64,000 nt of DNA from Scilla litardierei (lineage: Eukaryota > Streptophyta > Magnoliopsida > Asparagales > Asparagaceae): assembly GCA_030789695.1 (NCBI GenBank), contig CM061133.1:94295528-94359527 (forward strand), read 5' to 3'. A program made the translations under genes and the position numbers. Below are positions 46,975 through 58,023 of the stretch, one piece after another. The notes under the pieces are model-generated. The model ran no database searches. It was not told the DNA's origin and saw only the letters and a program-made list of their open reading frames with translations. Position 1 is the stretch's first letter. The number at the start of each line of letters is the position of its first letter.

Positions 46975-47790
46975 ATGTTATATGTTGCGGGCCTGCCCAG
47001 GGCGACACATCAATGTCGGCAAGGAAGGCTTATCTCAGCAAGTCATGACAACCGGCACCGACGCCGGGGTAAAGCGAAGGAGAGTGGCTCGTCCCATATC
47101 TCCTTCTCTGCTGACAACCTGAAGGGGGTTGATCTACCCCATGAGAATGCCATCGTTATTGAATCTTTCATCGGCCCGACGATTGTGAGCAGGCTCCTGG
47201 TTGATACATGCAGTTCGTGTGACATCTTGTTCTTGTCCATGATTCTGAGGATGGGGCTTGACCAGGCAAAGCTAAAGCTATGCTTAGGCCCAATTGTCGG
47301 CTTCACCGGATATTCGATGCCCAATGTTGGGGTGATCACGCTGCCGGTCACCTTGGGGGAGAGGCCTAAGGTCGTCACTCAGATGACACAGTTCATCGTC
47401 GTCGTTGTCACCACGGCGTACAACGAAATCATTGGACGACCTTACATGACTACCGTTGAAGCTCTCCCCTCCTTCCTGCATCAGATGGTGAAGTTCCAGA
47501 CCCTGCACGGAGTTGGACAGGTGCGGGGGTCACAGAAGCTCTCCAGAAGCTGCTACATCGGCTCCACCAAGCACAAGGGTTCTGAGCAGGCCTTATCGAT
47601 AGACCTCCTCGATGATCGAAAGGACTTTGCTCATCAACGACCTGCTCTAGTAGATGATGTAGAAGAGGTACTGGTGGCAGAGGAAGTGGACAAGATGTCA
47701 TCTATTGGCACGAAGCTCCCCGAGGGACCTGATTCGCCTCCTCAGGGCAAATGCAGACGTCTTTGCATGGTCTCCCTCAGACATGCCTAG
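46975..47790 (+). pseudogene. Tat protease region
   Basis: Open frame containing ISFSADNLKGVDLPHENAIV, then the catalytic region LLVDTCSSCDILF. Tat elements normally have D-[TS]-G at this site; here the Gly is Cys, so it is probably inactive. Later signatures: GFTGYSMPNVGVITLPVTLG and YNEIIGRPYMTTVEALPS. The frame ends before RT through a frameshift near 47740. Confidence 0.8.
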
Positions 47791-48560
47791 AGTCGACCCC
47801 GGTGTGATCGCTCATGAGCTACATGTCGACCCTGAAGCGCACCCCATCCGACAGAAGAAGAGAGGGGCTGAAGGCAAGAAGAAGCATGAAGAGGATGAAG
47901 AGGTGAAGCGACTCTTGGAGGCCAAATTCATCAGAGAAGTGAGCTACCCGGAGTGGCTTGCCAATGTGGTCATGGTGAAGAAGTCCAGCGGCAAGTGGCA
48001 TATGTGTGTGGATTTCACCGACCTTAATAAGGCATACCAAAAGATAGCTTGCCACTGCCCAGGATCGACCATCTGGTAGACAACGCCTCTGATTATGAGT
48101 TGCTGACTTTCATGGATGCCTTCTCCGGCAACAATCAGATCCTGATGGTGCCCTACTAAGAGGAGAAGATGTCGTTCATTACTGAGTGGGGGACGTTCTG
48201 CTACACCAAGATGCCTTTTGGCCTGAAGAACGCCGAGGCGACCTATCAGTGGATGGTGGACAAGATATTTCACCACCAGGTTGGCAAGAACCTGGAGGTC
48301 TACATCGATGATATGTTGGTGAAGTCTAAGAGAGCCAAAGACCATCTTGCCGATCTTGGAGAGACCTTCTAGTAGATGTGGCACTACAATCTGCAGCTCA
48401 ATCTGGCAAAGTGTATCTTTGGCGTCCACTCTGTGAAGTTCCTCTACTTCATGATCACGAAGCGAGGAATCGAGGCTAACCCCGACAAGATATCCACCCT
48501 CATCAACATGAGCGAGCCAAAGATGATCCGAGACCTATAGAAGCTGAACGACCGGATCGC
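47705..48560 (+). pseudogene. Tat reverse transcriptase, frameshifted
   Basis: First part (to 48079): DPGVIAHELHVDPEAHPIRQ, then FIREVSYPEWLANVVMVKK and WHMCVDFTDLNKA. A frameshift follows near 48050, then MDAFSGNNQI, MPFGLKNAEATYQ and the catalytic YIDDMLVKSK (about 48300). Stops near 48158, 48370 and 48537. Confidence 0.85.
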
Positions 48561-48576
48561 TGCACTTGGGAGATTC

Positions 48577-49227
48577 TTGTCAAAGTCCGCCGAAAGGTCG
48601 CTCCCTTTCTTCAAGATCTTGAGGGAGGCCCTCGACGTCAGGAAGGGTGACAGGAAGGGAGTAAGATGGGATGAAAGCTGCGTCGTGGCCTTCGACGAGC
48701 TGAAAGCATATCTGCAGAGCCCACCGTTACTCGCCAAGCCGGATGAAGGGGAGCAGCTCGGCATCTATCTTGTCGCCACTGAAGAAGCTGTTAGCTCGGT
48801 CCTGATTAAAGAAAAAGAGGGGATCCAGCGGCCGATCTACTATGCAAGCCGGGTGCTTCCGGAGGCAGAGACTCACTACAGCCTGATCGAGAAGATCTCC
48901 TATAGCCTGGTACTGACAGCGAGGAAACTCCGCCCGTACTTCCAGGCGCACTCCATCGTCATCTACACCAACTTGCTGCTGGAGAAAAATCTGAGGATGC
49001 TGGAGAGATCAGGCATGATGCTGAATTGGAGTGTCGAGCTCAATGAGTTCGACCTTATTTATAAGCCCAGGGCGGCGATTAAAGGCCAGGCGTTAGCAAA
49101 CTTCGTGGTGGAGTGCACCATTGAAGAGATTGGCAAGGTGAGGCATGACACCAAACCAGACACACCACCCTTACAGCTCTTCGACGAGAATATTCGTTGG
49201 CAAGTTGTGGATCATCCAAGTCGATAG
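48577..49227 (+). pseudogene. Tat RNase H (first, retroviral-type)
   Basis: Follows RT in the same frame. Contains FDELKAYLQSPPLLAKPDEGE, YYASRVLPEAETHYSLIEK (usually YVS/YAS...E..Y) and ARKLRPYFQAHSIVIYTN. The substrate-binding and IYTNLLLEK block has D replaced by N at the usual TD position, a sign of decay. Confidence 0.78.
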
Positions 49228-49265
49228 GTCGGCCATGACGACGGGAAGTGGAGCTGGTATTGTGA

Positions 49266-49640
49266 TTGAGACCCCCGAAAGGAAGCCTACTAGAGTACGC
49301 CCTCCACTACAACTTCCCTGCAACTAATAATGTCGCGGAGTACGAGGCCGCCATCAATGGGCTGAAGCTGTGCAGATCGCTTGGTGCGACGAATGTGCGA
49401 TTGATCAGCGACTCGAGGCTCATCATCCAACAGATTGAGGGCAGCTTCGAGGCCAGGAAAAATCTGATGAAACTATACTTGAAGTGTGCCCGGGCCGAGG
49501 TACTCAAGTTTCAGAGAGTTGTGGTCTGGCACCTCCCGAGGTGCAATAATCTCCATGCTGACGCCCTCTCCAAACTAGCATCCTCTTCTCCTGTCGAGAT
49601 TGGGAAGGCCATCTACATCGAGAATTTGCTCATACCAAGT
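49266..49640 (+). pseudogene. Tat archaeal-type RNase H (second domain)
   Basis: NNVAEYEAAINGLKLCRSLG, LISDSRLIIQQIEG and HADALSKLAS show the second RNase H typical of the Tat lineage, in frame +3. A frameshift separates it from the first RNase H. Confidence 0.8.
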
Positions 49641-50930
49641 CTTGGGAAGGAAGATCTTATGTGCGTCAACCGGGAGCTATCATGGATGAGCCCGATCGTC
49701 GCCTACCTAGAGAGTGGAACCCTACCAGAGGACATGTTGGAGGTACGAAAGATCGAGCGACGGGCCTTGACGTTCGTGATCTTCGATGGCGTGCTTTATC
49801 GAAAGAGTTGTGCGAGGTACGATATCTTGCCTTATCTAAAGTGCCTGGAGCCCAGGAGGGCAGAGGAGGTGGTCCGAGAGATCCATGAGGGGCTCTGCAG
49901 GAACCACTATAGAGGATGCACCATGGCACACAAAGCGGTCCGACAAGGTTATTATTGACCGACCATGGTGAAGGACGCGACTCACTATGTCAAGTGGTGC
50001 GGGGAGTGCCAGAGGTTATTCAAACATACAACAGCCTCGACGGCAGATCTGATTCCGATCCTCAGCCCGGTCCCTTTTGCTAAGTGGGGCCTCGACATCC
50101 TCGAACCGTTCCACCCGATGGCCACCGGAGAAAGGAAGTACATGGTTGTCGTCGTCGACTATTTCACAAAGTGGATCGAGGTAGAACCGCTAGCGCGCAT
50201 CACCTGGGTGGACATGAAGAACTTCGTTTGGAAGTCGATTATATACCTCTTCGGGGTACCTCGCTCCATAGTGACGAAAAATGGGAAGCAGTTCGACTCC
50301 GTGGAATTTAGAAGCTTCTGCTCAGATTGGGGTATCAACCTCCATTTTGCCTCCGTGGCGCATCCCTGGTCCAACGGCCTCACCGAAGCAGCGAACAAGT
50401 GCATCCTGGAGCCGCTGAAGAAGAAGGTCGGCAATGCCCCTGGGACCTGGCCTGACGAGCTACATGGCATCCTGTGGTCCTACCGCATGATGTACAAAGT
50501 AGCAACAGGCGAGAGCCCCTTCATGCTGGCTTATGAGGCCTAGGCCGTCGTTCCAGTGGAGGTCAGCGAGGAGTCTCTACACATCTAGTACTTCAACGAG
50601 GTAGCTAATGAAGAGGGTCTCGACATCAATCGAGTGCTCGTCGACGAGGTAAGGGATCGTGCACTAATGTGTTTGATTAAGCACAGCCAAAGGATGGCGA
50701 GGTACTACAACTCCCGCATCAAGAAGCGGATCTTCAGAGTCGGCGACCTCATTCTTCGGGACGCCACTTTCATGCCTGAGGTCGGCCGATGAGGCAAACT
50801 CTCTGCAAAGTGGGAAGGTCCCTACACCATAACTGACGTCGTGGGACCGACGACATACATCCTGGCGAACATGGAGGGCAAGGAACTGACTCATCCCTGA
50901 AATGCTGAGCACCTGCTTAAGTTTTTTCAA
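49641..50930 (+). pseudogene. Tat integrase, inactivated
   Basis: The zinc-binding region has HEGLCRNHYRG and WCGECQRL (about 49880-50010), interrupted by TGA at 49956. Core: GLDILEPFH (first D), VTKNGKQF (second D replaced by K; usually VTDNGTQF) and GLTEAANKC (E). Further stops near 50541, 50587 and 50790. The C-terminal segment KWEGPYTITDVVG near 50806 is recognisable. No chromodomain, as expected for Tat. Confidence 0.85.
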
Positions 50931-51030
50931 TAAATGTACATGTACATTCAGTTCGTATTTTATTTTCAATAAACCACGATGTTTGTACACTCAGTGCATT
51001 ATCTGAATTTGCATTTTAGCCCTCACCTCC

Positions 51031-53070
51031 TGATTCGGAGTGAATATTGCGTATTTAACCTCCTAATTAGTCCTATTTTGTGTTCATCTGATGCTTAATT
51101 GGTCTCTAATACGTTCGTATTTTTAATATCATCAAATATTAGAGAAATTACTTGATTTGTGCACAAAACATGAATTCTATTGAGTATTTCTGCATTTTTA
51201 TATTTTTCATGGCAAGCTCTCGATCTCACGATTCCAACGACTATTTATTTGTATTTTTCGGAGATCTGTGCTAATTACTGTGTATTTTTGAATGCAGAAT
51301 ACTATTTAAAAGGAGAAATACGCTAAAAATACGCAGGGAAATACGGCTGCACGATTTTTTGCGGACACGTGGTATAATCTGAGCGTTTCCCGCTCAGATC
51401 GTACGGCTATCGCTAGTGGGCGTCGTGGATCTCCTAACACCGTTCGATTTCGATCGAGCGGTCAAAAAGCCGCCCACTCGAACGCGAAGCGCAGCAACCC
51501 AAGGAGAATAGGCGGGCCACGTGGTCGTTTTCTGCACGTCAGATGCCGATCAGACGGTGCACGAGGCCCTCGCTGAAGCAAAACGGAGCGATCGACGTGG
51601 CCTCTGGAGGACGGTCGAATTATGATCGTGCGGTCGACATTTACCCCGAAACGCAGCGAAGAGCAGCTTAAGAGCGGGGCGACGTGGCCAATCTACAGCC
51701 GTTCGATCCCCCATCCAGCGGCCAGGAAACAATCCTATTTGTATTCGGAGATTGAAGCGGATGCGGGCGCGTTCGTGATTCAAACCCGTTAACCCAGGGA
51801 CACGTGGCAAGCTGTGATCGTATCCCGCTTTGATCCAATGGACGAGGTTTGATCCGATAATTGGGTGCGGGTTTGAGTGCGTTTTGGAAGCGGGTTTCGA
51901 CCCGATAAGCTATTAAACCCGCAATGAGTTATATTTAAGCGTATTTTAGGGTTTTTGGGCGAATTCTGGCGTATTTTGGGACTTTTGGAGCGGCTACTGT
52001 GTGTATTTCTCCAGGAAAAAATTATCAAAAATTCCAGAGGCTATTCTTCCTATTCTAAAGGAGTTTTGGGCTTTAAAGTAGAGATTTGGTGATAAATTCT
52101 TGAACTTATACCCCGTATTTGGTGTATTTTATCGTATTTTGGCTATTATAAGGATGTATTTGGCTATGAAATCTGATTTTCTTTGCACCATGTGTGGCTA
52201 ATCTCCTTGTGCTATGGTTGTGATGTAGTTAGGAGTATGTAGTTGCTAAATCTCATGTCTTTAGCCCTATTATCATGTCCAAATTGCTAGTTTTGTTGAT
52301 TTCTACAACGTATTTGATGGGTATTTGCTTACTATCGATATTGTTGATGTGCCCTATGGCTAGGCCCTGATAAGGCTAGCCAATTTGTGTTCTCTAATCT
52401 GAACTTATCGCTGCGATTATTGTTTAATGAAATCAACATTGCTAGTAATACGTTTAAGGCTATTTTGACTAGTTTTCATTGATTTATCTTCCGACGCCTT
52501 CACGCCTTGACCGGGTGAAGCGTCGTGTGACATTAAAAGACGTGAAATTTCAGCGACTATAAAATCCTAATGAAATCACAACCGTAGCACATCCACTTCA
52601 TACGTGTTGGTGTTGACGTAGTTAGGGTGTCGTAATTATTGGTTTCTATATCTTTTCGCCCTATCTTAATTGTATAATTCTTTGGCACGTTTTCATACGC
52701 TTGATCGCCATACTTTCTGACGTTCTCATGCCTTGACCGGACGAAACGTTGAGTTATAGAAAAGGCATTGATATTCATTGATTGCACACACCCTAACGAA
52801 ATCAAACCCAACACATACTCCCCATACTTGTACCCCTACCAAAGTCACCATAAATATCGTAGGATTTTCATTTCTTACTCCATACTCTTGATCCTATATC
52901 TTCGTGTTTGATAGGTGGTTGGATAACATCGTATTATTACTCTTTTCAGATTGACGATCGTAGTTTTGCAGGTCAGTTGTCCCGCGGATTCGATACCTGG
53001 ACTCACCAGGATATTACTTGCACGATCTCCTGCGCTTGGGAGTAGTTCTCACATCATTATAGACGAGGCA
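51031..53070 (+). repeat. Element E 5' LTR (about 2.0 kb)
   Basis: The 3' end is fixed by AGACGAGGCA followed by AGTTTT and the PBS. The 5' end is uncertain. Contains GCGTATTT-rich sequence and two constant-loop hairpins (52492-52525, 52718-52752). Confidence 0.65.
52492..52752 (+). repeat. Two hairpins with loop GCCTTGACCGG in LTR E
   Basis: Copy 1: CGACGCCTTCAC and GTGAAGCGTCG (11 pairs, one bulge) around GCCTTGACCGG at 52504-52514. Copy 2: TGACGTTCTCAT and ACGAAACGTTGA (weaker pairing) around the same 11 bases at 52730-52740. Confidence 0.6.
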
Positions 53071-53076
53071 AGTTTT

Positions 53077-53094
53077 TGGCGCCGTTGCCGGGGA
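53077..53094 (+). promoter_or_regulatory. tRNA-Asp primer binding site of element E
   Basis: TGGCGCCGTTGCCGGGGA, identical to the PBS of element D, six bases after the LTR end. Confidence 0.88.
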
Positions 53095-53206
53095 TAACAG
53101 TACTTGCGATCTACGATTTCAGTTCGTTTGGAGGAACATTCGGTGAGATCCTTCCATCTTATAGTCTAGGATTTTTTTATTTTACTTTTTCGTTTTCTTT
53201 TTAAAA

Positions 53207-54337
53207 ATGGAGTATATGGAATACATGAAATTCTATTGCACGAACAATTTATATGATGCAGAATATTATAAGGCACACAAACATAGGATGGAGAAGCTCA
53301 AGATCGTTGGTTTTAATCAGACTGATTGTGAAACTTTCTTTCAGGCCTGGAGGAGGTTCACAGACATAATTTCGAGCTATCCGCAGCATGGGTTTACGAA
53401 GAAAGAGCTTATGGAGTCCTTCCTAGGTGGACTACGACCACAGCTGCAGGAATTCTTGGGAGTCATGACGCCGACAGAGGCGTGGAATTATATGGAGTCT
53501 TTGCAAGAGGATGATGAAATCATGAAAGAGACTCCAGAGTGCGATTCAACGGGACCTTCAGGCCTTGATCAAGGAGAGCAAAGCGTAGACGTACCTTTGC
53601 ACCACTTGAAAGAGGAAGTTCAATTGCTCATTCAGACACAGGAGGCCACATCCCATCAATTCCAAGAAAACTTCCTTGCTCGGAGTCGGCAGATTCAGCA
53701 ATCTATTGAAAATCTTAAGCTGATTTCCACTTGCGTAGAAGAAAATAATTCGTTTGAAATTCAATTTCCAAAATCTAATTTGACTTCATCTTCTATTGCA
53801 GGTATATCGAGCGAGCCATGTCACGATGAAGTCATGAATGAAAGCATTGACATGGCAGGAAGTGTGTGCAAAGTAAAGGATGAGCGAGCAATTTTGGATG
53901 AACAGGAGGAGGAGACTACTAGGGACATTGGTTTAAAGAATATCGCTATGGAGCCCGAACCATTCCCTTCCCCAGTTTTTTCCCAAAATCATTTACCCCT
54001 CTCCACATTGACCGAGCATCATACCGAGCGTAGTGCACATTTTTCAGGGAGTTGTCATCACCATGCTCTATTTTACTTCACCTATTTTGATGACTATATT
54101 TGGAATGTGTTTATGGCAAAGAATTTTAAAATAAATTGGACTGACGTGACTCATCTCTTGCAGGATACAGGTGACCAGATTATAGAGATGCTGGGAGTTA
54201 CGTTGCTGGGGTCCAATTTAGCTAAAGGAGGAAGAATAATTGCCGAGGAGCGCAAGGAACAAATTGAACAACTTCCTCCACCATTAAAGATTCAGGATCC
54301 TCCATTTGAACACGGTGTGTTCTTTCCAGTAGCGTAG
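53207..54337 (+). CDS. Gag-like protein of element E (376 aa, intact)
   Basis: The only long uninterrupted ORF in the window with a recognisable domain. ATG at 53207 lies about 110 bp after the PBS and follows TTTTTAAAA. Residues 41-95 match the core of the plant retrotransposon Gag domain (ETFFQAWRRFTDIISSYPQHG, then ELMESFLGGLRPQL), so it may form particles or bind RNA. Upstream Gag sequence is shorter than in full Athila/Tat Gag. Residues ~100-185 are acidic and Gln-rich with helical character; the rest is unrecognised and ends FFPVA. No zinc knuckle or D-[ST]-G. It ends just upstream of the conserved CATTGAGGACAATG block, the place occupied by the 3' ORF in Athila-like elements. Likely trans-mobilised (inference). 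Confidence 0.6.
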   Translation: MEYMEYMKFYCTNNLYDAEYYKAHKHRMEKLKIVGFNQTDCETFFQAWRRFTDIISSYPQHGFTKKELMESFLGGLRPQLQEFLGVMTPTEAWNYMESLQEDDEIMKETPECDSTGPSGLDQGEQSVDVPLHHLKEEVQLLIQTQEATSHQFQENFLARSRQIQQSIENLKLISTCVEENNSFEIQFPKSNLTSSSIAGISSEPCHDEVMNESIDMAGSVCKVKDERAILDEQEEETTRDIGLKNIAMEPEPFPSPVFSQNHLPLSTLTEHHTERSAHFSGSCHHHALFYFTYFDDYIWNVFMAKNFKINWTDVTHLLQDTGDQIIEMLGVTLLGSNLAKGGRIIAEERKEQIEQLPPPLKIQDPPFEHGVFFPVA

Positions 54338-55368
54338 AAATTATTTGCTTTCTAGGATGCTTGCTTGAATAAACTCGTACCCTCTTCGACATTGAGGACA
54401 ATGCCCATCTTTAGTTGGGGGGTGTGTATGAGACCTTAGTTTTTTTTTCAAAAAGCATGGCATAAGGAAAGAATGAACCACCAATCTCACATTTTTAAAC
54501 TCCTTCATATACCTCAAATGCGGATGATTATGCATTAACGGAGTTCTAAAATTTTTTTTTATGGCTTGAATTAATTTTTTCCTTCATGAATTACCGTTAA
54601 TATGCTATTCATGAAAAATTTTCAATTGCCATGATTAATATCTTGAAATAGTTTGAATTTATTTCATACATGCTGATGTGATGAAAAAGCTTGAGTATAC
54701 ACGATTTTTTTTGAAAAGTCTTCAAGTTGAAGAGGAATTTGGCCTTGGTTATTAATGCTTTGCTCAAAAAAGAAAAATTTGGGTATTGAGTTGCTTATGA
54801 AAAAAAATGAAAAGAAAAATGAAGGAAAATGAATGACTAAGTATGTCACTAATAAATAACTTGGTTGGCTCGAGTAGTACAGTCCGAGGGGTCCTTTTTG
54901 GCCTAATGCCCTATTATCGTCTGATTTGGGAGCCATTGACCGGAAACTCACTCATTTGATGGAGCGATCCAAGTTATACATTTTTCTGCGAATGTTGCTT
55001 GATGCGCGTTACGCGGAACGAATAAAAGAAAAGAGAATGGTGAATATACTAAGCAACTTCAATACCCATATCTTGAATGATTGTTTTGATAGGCCAATTC
55101 CTTGGAAACAAGAAAACTAGAGAAAAACGACGTGTTATACTTTCGCTTGCGCAAAACGATGCTTGTATGTTATTTATTCATACTAAATTAGAGAAAATAT
55201 CATGTGATTAATTTTGTTCATGGATGTGTATATTGATGGTGAAGGTCATGTTGGAATGCGTATTATTATTGAGCCATGCCATGAGCAATTTGATAGAATT
55301 ATTTTTTATTGATCATCCGTATTTATCGCTTTTTTTGCTAGGGACTAGCAAAACGCTAGTTGGGGGGT
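54338..55368 (+). other. Element E 3' non-coding region
   Basis: CATTGAGGACAATGCCC and TTTAGTTGGGGGGTG at 54390-54426, then AT-rich sequence without an ORF. It ends in CTAGTTGGGGGG at 55356-55367, the likely PPT. Confidence 0.6.
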
Positions 55369-55373
55369 GACTC

Positions 55374-56175
55374 AAACTCCAGGACAGGCTGACGAGCTTC
55401 GCCCTCGATAGGATCACCGGTGGGTTAAGGAACGAGCCCAGGCTTGTACCCTTCCCTCCATCAACTCCGGGGCAAGCCTGACGGCTTCGCCCTAGATAGT
55501 GTTTGCCAGGACCAACAAGAAACGAGCGATGGCTCGCACCCACCCGTCCCTTAACTCTGGGGCAGTGAGCCATCAACGGTGGCCACTGGGTCGCCTCCCC
55601 ACCCAGGCAGCTAGCCGAGCCGAACACTCTACAAACTCCAGGGCAGGCTGACGAGCTTCGCCCTCGAAAGGATCATCGATGGGTTAAGGAGCGAGTGACA
55701 ACTCGTACCCTCCCCTCCATCATCACAGGGGAAAGCCTGATGAATTTGCCCTCGATAGTGTTTGTCGGGACCGACAAGGAACGAGCGACGGCTCGCACCC
55801 TCCCGTCCCTCAACTTCGAGGCAGTGTGCCACCAACGGAGGCTGCGGGGTCGCTCCCCCTCCCGGGAAGCTAGTCGAGCTGGACACTCTACAAACTCCGG
55901 GGTAGGCTGATGAGCTTCACCCTCGAAAGGATCGCCGATGGGTTAAGGAGCGAGTGATGGCTCGTACCCTTCCCTCCATCAACTCCGGGGCAAGCCTGAC
56001 GGATTTGTCCTCGATAGTGTTCGCCGGGTGGGACAATGAACAAGCGACGGGTAACACCCTCCCCTCCCTCAACTCCAGGGTAGTGCACCGTCAGCAGAGG
56101 CCGCGGGGTCGCCCCCTCCCAGGCCACTAGCAGTGCCGAACGTACTCCGGGCCGAGCTGACGAGCTTCCCCCTAA
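55374..56175. repeat. 259-bp tandem repeats in the Tat 3' region
   Basis: Units 55374-55632 and 55633-55891 (259 bp each), 55892-56142 (about 251 bp) and a partial fourth, each starting AAACTCC and followed by GGCAGGCTGACGAGCTTCGCC. Tandem repeats between pol and the 3' LTR are common in Tat elements. Confidence 0.88.
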
Positions 56176-56451
56176 GGTCGCGGGTCCGAACTGCCCGTTG
56201 GTAGCCATCTTGCAAACTCGGATGGGACGTATGACTCCACAACATTCTCCTTCTCCTCAACCATACGCTCGTCAGCAGTAGAATGTTGGGGGCATGCCCA
56301 CATAAAACACAGTCCGTACAAACAGCGAGCGACAGTAAGGAAAATTTTCAAATTACATTTATAAACTAACTTTTTACAACTCAGGGCCCTCCAAAAACAG
56401 AACAAGACTCCAGGCCCGGCCCCCGGGCCGGCTGCACAACTCTGCCCTAAT
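56176..56451 (+). other. Spacer between tandem repeats and antisense ORF
   Basis: No ORF or repeat recognised. On the minus strand it is the 3' flank of the antisense ORF. Confidence 0.4.
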
Positions 56452-57239
56452 CTACGGTGTTATGACTTGGACGTCGCCCTCCGGGGCCTGCACGCCCGCC
56501 ACGACGCCTTCCTGGCCGTCGCCCTCCGGGGCCTGCATGGTCGCCACGATGCCATCCTGGCCGCCGCCCTTCGGGGCCTGCGCACCCACCGCGACGCCTT
56601 CATGGCAGTCGCCCTCCGGGGCCTGCATGCCCTCCTGGTCGCCTTCCGGGTCACCGCCAAGAATCTCTGCCACTTCGGTCTCAAGTGCGGATGAAGTCTC
56701 TGCCTCATCGTCAGACACCATCGACAACCGGGCGAAGTCGATCTCCATGCCAGGGTAGAGCTTCCCCAGCCTTGCCGTCGCCTTCTCAAAGCCGGCCTCC
56801 AGACCATCACCGAAACCATCATCGAAGCCCTTCGCCCTCATGGCCGTCAACTCGGGGATGAGCATGTCGTTCTGATATTTAAGAACGGCATGGGCCTCGA
56901 CTTTACCCAGGTCAATCTTCTCTAGTTCGACGTTTCACCGCTCCAGCTCGACGATCTTCACTCTATTCGTCTCTCTCTTCGAGGCCAGCAGTTCCTCGAC
57001 GGCGACCCATCGGGTTTCCTCTTGGCGGGCCCTCTCTTGCAGCTTCTCGACAGCCTTCTCCAGCTTGGCAGTCTCGTCCTTCTGGGCCTGGTAGTCCCCA
57101 TGGACTCTCTCCCGTCGCTTCATTGCCTCCTTCAACTTTGCCTTGGTGCCCCTGAGGGCGACCACCTTTTTCCCAAGTGCCCCTCGAGCCGGTTTATCTT
57201 CGAGGAGTATCGTATGAGGGGCACCAGAGCGGCGAAAGC

Positions 57240-57312
57240 CTACAAAGAAGATCAAATGATGAGCATGCAGAACAGTAGAGAAGTTCGGCATCCAGGGCGA
57301 GGGGAGACATAC
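57240..57312 (-). other. Putative intron 2 of the antisense ORF (73 bp)
   Basis: Minus strand: donor CAT then GTATGTCTCCC, acceptor CTTCTTTGTAG then GCTTTCGCC. Removal joins a recognisable helical segment to AFAALVPLIRYSS. Confidence 0.5.
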
Positions 57313-57962
57313 ATGCATATTATGCCAGCTGGCCGAGACACAGAGGTGTTCGGCATCAACATCCCGCAGGGCCTCTCGGTCCCTCGGCAGCAGGCTGTTC
57401 TTTGCCAAGCGGGCTGCCACGCCAGCCTCATTAAAGACGACTCCTTGGACCCTACTGGGTAGCACGGCTCGACAACTGCTTCCAATGAAAGGGCGAGAAC
57501 CGTCTCCTTCGTTGACTTAAAGGTGGCTAGGGTGGCTCGCAGCTTGGATGGCCCGTCCTCCCCAGCCCATACGACGGGCATCCGATGGTCCATGTCACCA
57601 CTGCAGGATGTCTGGTGGTTGTTGATGGTGTCAGAGGTCTCAGTGGGGTGGCCGAGCTGGGGGGAACAATAGCAGCGATGCTAACCGACGGGTCCTGGTG
57701 CACAGCAATCATGGGGCTGACCGCGGCCTCCTCCGGATTGAGGTCGACTACGCCGCCAGCCGACACCTCGCTCGGGTGGGGCGGAGGAGCTACGGTCGAG
57801 CCTCCTTTCTTGTCCTCTTAACCTGCTCTCCTTTCTCGGTCTGAGCAGGGACAGACACCTCCTGATTCCGCTTGTGGCCCTTGCCTTTGTTTAACGGGGG
57901 CTTCGTTGACACCTCCCTTGCCTTCCTCATCACCTCCTCCATGGACATACTCATGGCCGCTC

Positions 57963-58023
57963 CTGTAAAAAGAAGACATATCATGGTTAGCTTTTCAGAT
58001 GTTGTTCGTAACACACGCATTAC
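57963..58023 (-). other. Putative intron 1 of the antisense ORF (61 bp)
   Basis: Minus strand: TTCGAAG then GTAATGCG; an AGCTAAC branch-like motif; TCTTCTTTTTACAG before GAGCGGCC. A phase-1 join restores the frame from HLWFEG to AAMSMSMEEV. The length is near the lower limit for plant introns. Confidence 0.55.

Larger units (their letters stand above)
51031..55368 (+). mobile_element. Element E: non-autonomous LTR element with a gag-like ORF
   Basis: 5' LTR, tRNA-Asp PBS, one intact ORF (53207-54337), CATTGAGGACAATG motif and an AGTTGGGGGG tract at 55358-55367. No protease, RT or integrase. No second LTR follows the tract: the sequence changes straight to Tat tandem repeats, so the 3' LTR is lost or truncated. 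The LTR start (TGATTCGGAG, 51031) is my best guess because no second copy is available. Confidence 0.7.

Noticed and set aside
56462..56758. Plus-strand ORF with repeated SPSGACM-type units
   Set aside because: Complement of the QAPEGD repeats of the antisense ORF, whose frame continues into a coiled coil and is the better candidate.
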